A stretch of DNA of 22,255 nt from Candidatus Methylomirabilis sp. (GTDB lineage Bacteria > Patescibacteriota > Patescibacteriia > DYHP01). Each line of letters opens with the position of its first letter. Within the stretch, counting starts at the first letter, position 1. The position numbers and the translations under genes were made by a program. The notes under the pieces are model-generated. The model did no database searches. It had not been told where the DNA came from and worked only from the letters and a program-made list of their open reading frames with translations. The DNA lies in NCBI GenBank assembly GCA_020724105.1, contig DYHP01000012.1:1-22255 (forward strand). Reading direction: 5' to 3'. Below, one piece after another: positions 13,489-20,969 of the stretch.

Positions 13489-15210
13489 TTATTCCGCCAC
13501 GCCGAACACTTCCTCCACGCTCGTAATGCCGTCAATCGCTTTTAACAAGCCATCTTGAACCATTGTCACCATGCCGTTTTTGACGGCGATTTCTTTCATT
13601 TTGTATTCACTAACATCGCCCGACAAAATCACCTGCTCAATTTCTTTATTCATTATCAAAATTTCGTAAATGCCAATTCTGCCTTTATAGCCGATGTTGT
13701 TGCATTTTAGGCATCCTTTGCCGTGGTAAAATTTCAAATTGTCCATTTTGATTTGCTTCTTCTCTTTTTCCGGCAACTCTTCCAGAATCTTTTTTACCTT
13801 TTGGAGCGTTTCGGCATCAAGCGATATTTCTTCCTTGCATTCTTTGCAAATTTTTCTAACCAAACGCTGACCAATGATGGCGTCGAGCGCCGGCGAAAGC
13901 AAAAACGGTTTTACTCCCATTGACAAAAATCTCGGAATGGCGCCCGAAGCGTCATTAGTGTGGATGGTGGAGATGACGAGGTGCCCGGTCAATGCCGCTT
14001 GAATAGAGGTTTCGGCGGTTTCCAAATCCCTGATTTCGCCGACCATGAGCACATCAGGGTCTTGGCGCAAAATTGAACGCAAGCCGGCGGGGAAAGTGTA
14101 TCCTCGCGAAGCGTCAATTTGACTTTGGTTGATTCCCGCGAGTTTGTACTCAATCGGGTCTTCAAGGGTAATGATTTTCACTTCGGGTGAAGACAATTTT
14201 TTTAAAATGGCGTAAAGCGTTGTGGTTTTGCCGCTGCCGGTTGGGCCGGTGGTCATAATCATGCCGTTCGGCCGTTCAATTTGTTTTTTGAGTTCCTCGT
14301 ACGGCTCTCCTCTTATCCCCAAATCCTCAAACTCCAAGCCGACCGTGGCGCTGCGCAGCAAACGCATAACCACGCTTTCGCCAAAACCCGTGGGAATGGT
14401 GGAAACGCGGACGTCAATTTTGTCATTGGTCAAAAATATGGTGAACCTGCCATCCTGCGGTTTGTCGGTTATGTTGATTTTTAACCCCGACAAAAGTTTG
14501 ATGCGCGAAATCGTCTGCTTCCACGCCTCTTTAGGCAGATTGGCGACAAGGTGCAAAACGCCGTCGAGCCGAAATCTTATGACAACCCGTTTTTCTTCCG
14601 CCTCGATGTGGATGTCGGATGCCTCGGCGCCAAACGCGGAAGCGACCACCATGCTGACCACTTCGGAGGTGGAAACGGTTTGGACTTTATTGTTCAAATC
14701 TTCAAAATTTTTTATTTCCCCCCCGTATTTTTTCAATTCTTCTTCAGTAATGGTCACGCCTTTTACCACTTCGCGTTTTTCAGGAATGATTTTGTACAAT
14801 TTAAAAGCGCTTTCAAAACTGTGCTGCGACATTAAATAAACTGCGCCTTTAGCGTGGATCCTTTCTTCTATTTGATAAATAATCTCTTTGATTTCCAGAG
14901 TTTCGGGATTTACCGCGGCAACCCTGAACTCGTCTCCGCTCCACAAAAAACAAATCACCTTGAGTTTCTCCGCTTCTGTTTTGGGAATCAAGGCCAAGGC
15001 GTCGGCCGCAATCGGAAACCCGACCAAATTAATGTAAGGCAGACCCAAGGTCGCCGCCTTTTTTTGCGCTTCTTTTTCTAATTCTTTAAGGCGGATTTTC
15101 TCCATTCCTTTGGCGAATTTTTCTTTTTCTTCTTCAGGGGCGACAATGGGCGCGACATTATCGTCGCTCTTTTTCTTTAATAAATCGTTTATTGAGCCGA
15201 GGTCGGACAT
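13489..15210 (-). CDS. pilB: Type IV pilus assembly / type II secretion ATPase (PilB/GspE family)
   Basis: Hexameric ATPase that drives pilin polymerisation at the inner membrane. In 573 residues: N-terminal GspE-N-like domain (about 45-145, LGLPYINLVGFPI), SDIHIEAEEK region at 198-207, Walker A GPTGSGKTT at 322-330, Asp box ITLEDPIEY at 347-355, Walker B LRQDPDVLMVGEIRD at 381-395, His box GHLVISTIHTNDA at 409-421, and the zinc tetracysteine CKEC (455-458) and CLKC (500-503). The zinc pair separates PilB/GspE from the retraction ATPase PilT. ATG at 15208-15210; no strong Shine-Dalgarno. pilC, pilin and prepilin peptidase genes are not in the window. The gene symbol is by family; PilB and GspE cannot be separated here. 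Confidence 0.93.
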   Translation of the reverse strand: MSDLGSINDLLKKKSDDNVAPIVAPEEEKEKFAKGMEKIRLKELEKEAQKKAATLGLPYINLVGFPIAADALALIPKTEAEKLKVICFLWSGDEFRVAAVNPETLEIKEIIYQIEERIHAKGAVYLMSQHSFESAFKLYKIIPEKREVVKGVTITEEELKKYGGEIKNFEDLNNKVQTVSTSEVVSMVVASAFGAEASDIHIEAEEKRVVIRFRLDGVLHLVANLPKEAWKQTISRIKLLSGLKINITDKPQDGRFTIFLTNDKIDVRVSTIPTGFGESVVMRLLRSATVGLEFEDLGIRGEPYEELKKQIERPNGMIMTTGPTGSGKTTTLYAILKKLSSPEVKIITLEDPIEYKLAGINQSQIDASRGYTFPAGLRSILRQDPDVLMVGEIRDLETAETSIQAALTGHLVISTIHTNDASGAIPRFLSMGVKPFLLSPALDAIIGQRLVRKICKECKEEISLDAETLQKVKKILEELPEKEKKQIKMDNLKFYHGKGCLKCNNIGYKGRIGIYEILIMNKEIEQVILSGDVSEYKMKEIAVKNGMVTMVQDGLLKAIDGITSVEEVFGVAE

Positions 15211-15253
15211 AATTAAAAATTGAAAGATGGTCTTTGGTTTTTGGTTTAAAATA

Positions 15254-16210
15254 TCACCTTTTAATCACTTTCTTCAACAGCCGGACTACTTTGGCGATAA
15301 CTCCTCTCTTGGTTATCTCCAAATAAAACAATGTCCAGGCGACTATTTGAAACGCGCCGTAAATGCTGCCGAATAAAATGAAAAAAAGAACGCAAAGTAA
15401 AATAAACAGGAAAAGGTTAACCCAAAGTCCGACAAGGCCAAAAAGCAGATAAAAACCCGTGCCCAAAATTAAAAAGGGCAAAAAGAAGATGATAAACAAA
15501 AACGCCAGGGCGAGCGCCAAAGCCAAGTTGATGCCGAGCAGAATCAAAGCGAATTCCAGACTTTGAAGCCATTTATTTTTAAACAATTCCAAACTCTTGT
15601 GAAACGCCTCGCGGATTTTTGATTTTTCTAAAACTACGCTGATAAGCCCGTAAATCACCGAGAAAGAAACCGCCAAAGCAAGCGGGACGAACACGATAAA
15701 AAACAAAAAAGAAAAGATAAAATTGAATCTGCCGCCGACATTGAGAAAAACCGGCGCGGCCGCCAAAAAGAGCAAGACGAAGATTAAAATGCGGCCAAAA
15801 AGATTCAGGGACAGCAGTTGCCAAAAATTTTTCACCCCCTCCTTAAAACTTTCTTTCAAATCGGTTTTCCCCCTCTTGGCGATTTTTTTTGTCGCGAATA
15901 TCAAACCGCCTTGCGAACCGATAACGACAAAAACAAAACCGGCGGCCAAAATCAGAGCGAAAAACACGCAGACAAAAAACCACCAAGGCGAAATATTGTA
16001 ACTGGACGCCCACTCGCTTGCACTGAAAGAAAGGGGTGTGAAACGCGTGGAGATTTCCGTTGTTCCCGAAACAATGAATTTCCACCCGCGCCACAGGACG
16101 TCGTATACCCCGCCATTGCCCAAAAAGGCGGCGAAAAAACCAAGCGCCCAAAGAAATTTGTGACGGATTACTATATCAAAAGATTTTTTGAGAATTGGAC
16201 GATAATACAT
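15254..16210 (-). CDS. Polytopic membrane protein of unknown function
   Basis: 318 residues with about six hydrophobic helices, including WWFFVCVFFALILAAGF (near 75-100), ILIFVLLFLAAAPVFL, FIFSFLFFIVFVPLALAV, LILLGINLALALALAFLF and a last pair LFLFILLCVLFFILF. It begins with a short basic segment (YRPILKKSFDIVIRHKFLW) typical of membrane proteins that duplicate a helix-Lys-helix unit (also EAFHKSLELFKNKWLQ). I do not recognise a catalytic motif. The ATG at 16208-16210 is chosen: a longer in-frame ORF up to 16324 would be translated from palindromic element C and overlap the ftsH stop. It lies between ftsH and pilB, 43 bases upstream of the latter, and may be co-transcribed with it. Confidence 0.8.
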   Translation of the reverse strand: MYYRPILKKSFDIVIRHKFLWALGFFAAFLGNGGVYDVLWRGWKFIVSGTTEISTRFTPLSFSASEWASSYNISPWWFFVCVFFALILAAGFVFVVIGSQGGLIFATKKIAKRGKTDLKESFKEGVKNFWQLLSLNLFGRILIFVLLFLAAAPVFLNVGGRFNFIFSFLFFIVFVPLALAVSFSVIYGLISVVLEKSKIREAFHKSLELFKNKWLQSLEFALILLGINLALALALAFLFIIFFLPFLILGTGFYLLFGLVGLWVNLFLFILLCVLFFILFGSIYGAFQIVAWTLFYLEITKRGVIAKVVRLLKKVIKR

Positions 16211-16213
16211 ATT

Positions 16214-16308
16214 TTTATAGAAGCCACAAAACACTATCACAACGCCATAAAACGCCAGAAAATATAGCGTAAATTGGCGTAGTGATAGCGTAAGATGGGG
16301 CGATTTAT
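16214..16308 (-). repeat. Palindromic promoter-like element, copy C
   Basis: Fills the whole gap between the ftsH stop and the membrane-protein start. Begins TAAATCGCC (overlapping the ftsH TAA), has the left arm ACGCTATCACTACGCCA and right arm TGGCGTTGTGATAGTG, and ends GCG-TTGTGA, 17 bases, TATAAA (16214-16219), three bases before the ATG. Same layout as copies A and B. Confidence 0.8.
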
Positions 16309-18110
16309 TTAAAAAGTGCTTCAAATTCCTCTTGCTCTATCGTCTCTTTGTCCAAAAGAACCTTGACAATTTTTTCCAATTGCTCCTTGTTGCGGCGGAC
16401 GACATTCTGCGCCTGCCGCAAGGCATTGTTAATGATTTTTGAAACTTCCTCGTCGATTTTTTCGGCGATTTTTTCGCTGTAGTCCTTTTCTTCGGCGATT
16501 TCCCTGCCTAAAAATATCAATTCGTTCCTTTCGCCGAAAGTCCGTGGCCCGAGCGCCTCGCTCATGCCGTATTGCATCACCAAATCGCGCGCCATTCTGG
16601 TCGCGACTTTCAAATCATTCGAAGCGCCGGTGGTGTTTTCGCCGAAAATTTCTTTTTCAGCGGCAAACCCTCCCAAAGCCACAGCGATGTCGGCCAAAAA
16701 TTCGGATTTCGCCCTTAATCTTTTTTCTTCAATGGGAAGTTTTAAGGTGTAGCCGGCGGCTCGGCCCCTGGCGACAATGGAAACTTTCTGCACTTTGTCG
16801 ACGTGAGGCGTTTCGCGCGCCACTAAAGCGTGGCCCGCTTCGTGGTACGCCGTAACTTTCCGCTCTTCTTCGGACAAAAGATGGCTTCGGCGCTCGGGGC
16901 CCAACATCACTTTTTCAATGCTTTCCATCAGTTCGTCCATGCCGATGTTTTTTTTGTTGCGCCTTGCCGCCAAAATCGCCGCCTCGTTCATCAAATTCGC
17001 CAAATCGGCACCGGTAAATCCGGGGGTGCGTTCGGCGACTTTTCTTAAGGAAACGTCTTTGCTAAACGGCTTGTTGCGGGCGTGGATTTTCATAATTTCC
17101 TCGCGGTCGTTTATATCCGGCTCATCCAAAATCACCCTGCGGTCAAATCTGCCGGGGCGCAAAAGCGCCGGATCCAAAACATCGGGACGGTTTGTCGCGG
17201 CTATGACAATGAGCCCCGCGTTCGGGTCAAAACCGTCCATTTCCACCAAAATTTGATTCAGGGTTTGCTCTCTTTCATCGTGCCCCCCGCCCAAACCCGC
17301 GCCGCGCTGGCGGCCGACGGCGTCGATTTCGTCAATAAAAACAATGCAAGGCGTATTCTTTTTCGCTTTGTTGAACAAATCTCTGACGCGCGCCGCGCCG
17401 ACGCCGACAAACATTTCCACAAACTCGGAGCCGGAAATGTGGAAAAACGGCACATTGGCTTCGCCGGCAACCGCCCGCGCCAGCAAAGTTTTTCCCGTGC
17501 CCGGCGCGCCCATCAAAAGAACGCCTTTGGGGATTTTCGCGCCGAGCGCCACAAATTTTTTCGGACTTTTCAAAAATTCAACCACTTCTTTAAGTTCTTC
17601 TTTCGCCTCTTTGACTCCGGCCACGTCTTTAAAAGTTATTTTTTCGCCCTTGGTCGCTTCCCGCGCGTTCACCTGTCCGAAAGACATCGCTCTAATATTC
17701 GCCCCCTGCATCTGGCGCATCATAAAATAAATAAAAAGCCCAACAAAAAGAAAGGGCAAAACAAAAGGAATAATGTCCCAAAGCCAAGCGCCCAAACCTT
17801 TTTCATGTTTGACGGTTACGGCAACAGTTTTGAGTTTTTCCGCGTCCGCTCCGTAATTTTTAAGCAAATCACCGAGCGTTTCATTGGCTTCTTTGAAAAC
17901 AACGAGTTTTTTGCCGTCGGTTTTTTTAATATTCAATTGGCTGTTAACCGCTTCAACCGATTTGATTTCGCCGCTGTTAAGCATCCCGATAAATTCAACC
18001 ACGCCGACTTCTGCCGGTTTTTCTGACTCCAAATTCACCATGCTCAACACCCCGCCGATGGTTAGAAGGATGATGAGGAAAAGAATGATGTTTCGCAAGA
18101 TTGGTTTCAT
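16305..18110 (-). CDS. ftsH: ATP-dependent zinc metalloprotease FtsH
   Basis: Membrane-anchored AAA+ protease that removes misassembled membrane proteins and some regulators. In 601 residues: helix 1 at about 5-24, extracytoplasmic domain to about 108, helix 2 at 112-130, Walker A GAPGTGKT at 201-208, pore loop near 230 (EMFVGVGAARVR), Walker B CIVFIDEID at 255-263, second region of homology NRPDVLDPALLRPGRFDRR, zinc site HEAGH at 423-427 and third ligand D499 in SNDLKVAT. All catalytic residues are intact. The ATG at 18108-18110 sits 8 bases after a -10 box. The last codon is followed directly by palindromic element C. Confidence 0.97.
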   Translation of the reverse strand: MKPILRNIILFLIILLTIGGVLSMVNLESEKPAEVGVVEFIGMLNSGEIKSVEAVNSQLNIKKTDGKKLVVFKEANETLGDLLKNYGADAEKLKTVAVTVKHEKGLGAWLWDIIPFVLPFLFVGLFIYFMMRQMQGANIRAMSFGQVNAREATKGEKITFKDVAGVKEAKEELKEVVEFLKSPKKFVALGAKIPKGVLLMGAPGTGKTLLARAVAGEANVPFFHISGSEFVEMFVGVGAARVRDLFNKAKKNTPCIVFIDEIDAVGRQRGAGLGGGHDEREQTLNQILVEMDGFDPNAGLIVIAATNRPDVLDPALLRPGRFDRRVILDEPDINDREEIMKIHARNKPFSKDVSLRKVAERTPGFTGADLANLMNEAAILAARRNKKNIGMDELMESIEKVMLGPERRSHLLSEEERKVTAYHEAGHALVARETPHVDKVQKVSIVARGRAAGYTLKLPIEEKRLRAKSEFLADIAVALGGFAAEKEIFGENTTGASNDLKVATRMARDLVMQYGMSEALGPRTFGERNELIFLGREIAEEKDYSEKIAEKIDEEVSKIINNALRQAQNVVRRNKEQLEKIVKVLLDKETIEQEEFEALFK

Positions 18111-18118
18111 ATATGATA

Positions 18119-18147
18119 ATTATACAAATAAAAGGAAAATTACACAA
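18119..18147 (-). promoter_or_regulatory. ftsH promoter, giving a near-leaderless mRNA
   Basis: Minus strand TTGTGT (18147-18142), 17-base spacer, TATAAT (18124-18119) preceded by TG one base upstream (extended -10). Eight bases then the ftsH ATG at 18110; no Shine-Dalgarno fits between. Confidence 0.75.
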
Positions 18148-18159
18148 TATCAAGAACCC

Positions 18160-18202
18160 GCCCCGACTTTCCCTGTCATTCGACAGGGCAAGAAGTCGGG
18201 GC
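18160..18202. repeat. Nested palindrome between the winged-helix gene and ftsH
   Basis: Outer arms GCCCCGACTT/AAGTCGGGGC (10 bp, perfect) and inner arms CCCTGTC/GACAGGG with loop ATTC. No T-run on the minus strand, so a repeat or weak terminator rather than a classical terminator. Confidence 0.75.
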
Positions 18203-18216
18203 GGATTTATGGTTAT

Positions 18217-18488
18217 TTAAAGAATATAGTGAGCCGCGCGGCCCGTTTCGTTCACTTGCCGCACCTGCCCCGATTTTTCCAACTCGTCCACATAATCAAC
18301 AACCGTCCGTTCTGAGACACCAGCAATTCCCGCAATTCCGAATTGTCCGCCTTGCCGTTTTTCTGCAAAAACTCCAAAATCTTTTGCTTGTTTTCCATTT
18401 TCTCTTTGCTTGTCCCCATCGCCGCCGCGCAAATTCCTTTTACTGCCTGTTCCGCCCGCCCCCAAGAAACCCTTTCCAGATAACGCAT
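18217..18488 (-). pseudogene. Winged-helix DNA-binding protein gene with one-base frameshift
   Basis: Two overlapping frames join into one protein. The first (from ATG 18488) reads MRYLERVSWGRAEQ... MENKQKILEFLQKNGKADNS, ELRELL. The second continues GVSERTVVDYVDELEKSGQV, RQVNETGRAAHYIL and stops at 18217. Inserting one G in the GG at 18320-18321 restores a continuous helix-turn-helix with wing (ELRELL-G-VSERTVVDYVDELEKSG) and about 90 residues. A shorter start (MENKQK, 18400) would give about 60 residues. Family: small wHTH regulators; target unknown. Either a real loss or an assembly error. It lies upstream of ftsH on the same strand and downstream of the R-M genes. Confidence 0.75.
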
Positions 18489-18581
18489 CGCTTTTTATTT
18501 TCAGGGGGGGTTGAAAATAAATCCTTGGAGATATATTCAATAATTTTATTGATATTTAATACTTTTCTCTACAAGTTTAAT

Positions 18582-20159
18582 TTAAACAGCCAAATTTAAC
18601 TGCTGACGGCAACTTTTTGTTTTATTTTGATAATCGCAAATTCCGAAATTTTTAATGAAAGATTTTGCGTATGATTTATATCCATGCCGATAGTCTCTCC
18701 CCACATTTTTAATATAAAAATTCATATCCTCGGAATTTAATTGACTTACCAGCCAATTCAAATCCCCATCAAATTTAATGCAATAACCCGCATAAAAAGT
18801 ATACTCCTCTTTTCCCCAAACAATAAAATTTGGTTTTATATTCATTGGTGAAGTTAATATTTTCTTGCCAAATGAAGTGTCTAATCCCTGTGATCTTCCG
18901 AAGGCATACCAAGCGACGGGATTCGGTTTGCCCTTGTCTCTTGAGAGCAAAATATCTTTTATGGATAAAAAATATTTATGGGCAAACGGATAATTCTTTG
19001 AAAGTTCCTCTTCGGGAATAATCACATGTTTCCCGTTTACCTTTTTGTATGGGAAAATAATATGACGGAATTGTTCATCATTTGAGTCCTTAAGAACAGA
19101 GGCCTTAATAATGGGTTTTAAAATATCCTTTTCTATTTTGAAAGTTCTGCCATCTTTCAATTTTATTTCTGCGATTTTACTAATAATTTTCGGCCTTTGA
19201 AAAATATAAAAACCATCTGCCAAGGTCGTAATGCCAACATGAATGCGAGCTATTTTTTCCAATGGCGCACCCCTCGTCTCTATTTCTTTTATTTTTTTTG
19301 CTATTTTGTTTGGGGTTAGCACCCAATTATCAATGTTAAGTTTGTTTAAATCAATCTCATCAACATAAAAAACTTGCTCGTCCTCGCCCCTATAAAAATG
19401 AAAGACCTGACGATAATGTTCTTTGTCCAAAATTGTAATAGCGGAATAAGTTGTCGCTTCATCAAAAAGTTGATGATGTCCGAAATCAATCAATGTTTCC
19501 AAACAACCTTTAAATTTTAAAAATTGTCTCAATATTTTACCGGAGCTTGTTTTTAAGTAGGTATTTGGAGTAATGTAACCTAATCTGCCTTGTTTGTTTA
19601 ATAAAAAATATCCTAATTCAAAAAAAGCAATATAAATATCCATTGAACCATTTCTACAAAAATCCCAATTTTCTTGAAGATTATCTCTTCTGGCTTTTCC
19701 CAAATGCTGGATTCTTATGTATGGGGGGTTACCAACGACAAAATCAAAAAAATCTTTAAATTTTAAAATATTTGATTTTTCTAAACTATCAAAATTATAA
19801 ATTTTCCAATTAACTTTCCCTATTTTGTGTTGTAAAACAATTTCATTTAAAATATTTTTACATTTTTGGGCGGCTTCAAAATCAATATCAAATCCATAAA
19901 TATTATTTTCTAATAAATTTATTATCTCTTTTTCTTTTAATTTCTCTTTCTTCGCCTTGTTAATAAATCTTTGCACTATTTCTGATAAAAAAGCCCCGTC
20001 TCCGCAAGCGGGGTCTATAATTTTTTTATATAAAATATTTTTGGTATTATAATGTAATTCTTTCAATATTAATGCAACAATCCACGCCGGAGTATATACT
20101 ATTCCGTTTTCTTTTTTGTTCGAGATACTTTTCATTGTGTTCACGATTTGAATCGACAT
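18582..20159 (-). CDS. N6-adenine DNA methyltransferase, TaqI-like, of a type II R-M pair
   Basis: Methylates adenine in a recognition site to protect host DNA. In 525 residues: GIVYTPAWIV (motif X) at 19-28, SAM site DPACGDGAFL (motif I) at 49-58, YGFDID (motif II) near 88-93, catalytic NPPY (motif IV) at 144-147, and a C-terminal half resembling the TaqI-type target recognition domain (VAWYAFGRSQGLD, about 400-420). The order X-I-IV-recognition is that of the gamma class. The reading frame from ATG 20159 overlaps the endonuclease gene by 19 bases; an ATG at 20135 (MKSISNKKENG) begins 5 bases after its stop and is equally possible. Base composition is clearly AT-richer than neighbouring genes. 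The recognition sequence cannot be read from the protein. Confidence 0.9.
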   Translation of the reverse strand: MSIQIVNTMKSISNKKENGIVYTPAWIVALILKELHYNTKNILYKKIIDPACGDGAFLSEIVQRFINKAKKEKLKEKEIINLLENNIYGFDIDFEAAQKCKNILNEIVLQHKIGKVNWKIYNFDSLEKSNILKFKDFFDFVVGNPPYIRIQHLGKARRDNLQENWDFCRNGSMDIYIAFFELGYFLLNKQGRLGYITPNTYLKTSSGKILRQFLKFKGCLETLIDFGHHQLFDEATTYSAITILDKEHYRQVFHFYRGEDEQVFYVDEIDLNKLNIDNWVLTPNKIAKKIKEIETRGAPLEKIARIHVGITTLADGFYIFQRPKIISKIAEIKLKDGRTFKIEKDILKPIIKASVLKDSNDEQFRHIIFPYKKVNGKHVIIPEEELSKNYPFAHKYFLSIKDILLSRDKGKPNPVAWYAFGRSQGLDTSFGKKILTSPMNIKPNFIVWGKEEYTFYAGYCIKFDGDLNWLVSQLNSEDMNFYIKNVGRDYRHGYKSYAKSFIKNFGICDYQNKTKSCRQQLNLAV

Positions 20160-20833
20160 AATGCAATGATTTTCTCGATAAATTTATCAATTGCAAATTG
20201 ATTATTCAATAATTCAATCGTATTTTTTCCCAAATTCATCTTGCCCAAATCAGCGAAAGACGCTTCCCCCTTTTTATCAAAATCTAATATGGCCATCCCC
20301 AATAAATCGGGTTTGTGGGGAAAATCCTGGTCTTTAAATAATTTGACATATTTTGATAGGTCTTGTTCATTGATTATCTCTACACCTTTTTGTTTTCCTC
20401 TCTTATTTCCCTTTTCTTTTTTGTAATATGGCGTTTTTGCTCTCAAAACTAAAAAATGCGTAAAAGCGACATTTACGCGTCTAATATTTGCGGTTTCACC
20501 CAATAAATTTTCAAAATAGTTATTTGAATTTTGTTTGTAATTTGAAGTTGCAAATTTAAAACTTACAGTGATAATCGGTTTTTGCTCACAAAAAATGGTG
20601 ATGTCTAATGTCTTGGGAAAGTATTTGCCTTCCAATTGATATTCTTTCCCCTTCTTGCCGCTTCCCAAACTCATGACTGTGTAACTTTTCTCTGTATTCT
20701 TATTAATCGTTTTAGCAAACCAGGAATGAATAGGAATAAGTTTTTTATTACTACGAGCGCCGTGTTTATTATAGGCCTTAAAAGATGCTGAGATGGCCTG
20801 TAAAAATGTATTTCCAATCTCCTCTTTATTCAT
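20141..20833 (-). CDS. Probable type II restriction endonuclease partner of the methyltransferase
   Basis: 230 residues, AT-rich like the adjacent methyltransferase and directly upstream of it. The central segment resembles a PD-(D/E)XK nuclease: KTLDITIF followed about 12 residues later by ITVSFKF (the D and xxK positions), then NYFENLLGETANIRR, a pattern I associate with some type II endonucleases. I cannot identify the exact family, and the usual Glu of the E-x-K is not obvious (Ser in VSFK). ATG at 20831-20833 has a good Shine-Dalgarno (AAGGA) and, further upstream, TATAAT near 20857-20862. Function is supported mainly by gene order; without that I would call it hypothetical. Confidence 0.72.
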   Translation of the reverse strand: MNKEEIGNTFLQAISASFKAYNKHGARSNKKLIPIHSWFAKTINKNTEKSYTVMSLGSGKKGKEYQLEGKYFPKTLDITIFCEQKPIITVSFKFATSNYKQNSNNYFENLLGETANIRRVNVAFTHFLVLRAKTPYYKKEKGNKRGKQKGVEIINEQDLSKYVKLFKDQDFPHKPDLLGMAILDFDKKGEASFADLGKMNLGKNTIELLNNQFAIDKFIEKIIALCRFKS

Positions 20834-20969
20834 AAATTTATCCTTGTCTTAATTTTATTATATCAAATTTCCTCCTTTAAATAAAGCCTTGTGGATAACT
20901 TTTAGAAGCCGGCTAATATCAAAACCCGCAGGACGACCTGCGGGTTTAGTGATTTGATGTAATTTGATT
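20834..20969 (-). other. Spacer with the R-M promoter region and the rpsA terminator
   Basis: On the minus strand, TATAAT (about 20862-20857) precedes the endonuclease start by about 23 bases, with the AAGGA ribosome site between. No good -35 box. A TGTGGATAA (20890-20898) matches a DnaA box but stands alone. Confidence 0.4.
20917..20947 (-). terminator. Terminator downstream of rpsA
   Basis: AAACCCGCAGG-TCGT-CCTGCGGGTTT: 11-bp perfect stem and tetraloop on the minus strand, followed by TTGAT, 22 bases after the rpsA stop. Very stable stem but short T-run. Confidence 0.8.

Noticed and set aside
14222..14839. A 205-codon plus-strand open frame opposite the pilB-type gene
   Set aside because: Shadow of the conserved ATPase frame; no recognisable domain and no promoter or ribosome site.
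16211..16324. N-terminal extension of the membrane protein
   Set aside because: The extra 38 codons are translated from palindromic element C and overlap the ftsH stop; the other two element copies also end just before an ATG.
17082..18026. A 314-codon open frame on the plus strand
   Set aside because: It is antisense to ftsH, whose motifs are all intact; the composition (Phe/Arg/His-rich) is that of a shadow frame.
20890..20898. Perfect DnaA-box match TGTGGATAA
   Set aside because: A single site without clustering, AT-rich unwinding region or dnaA/dnaN neighbours; chance is sufficient.
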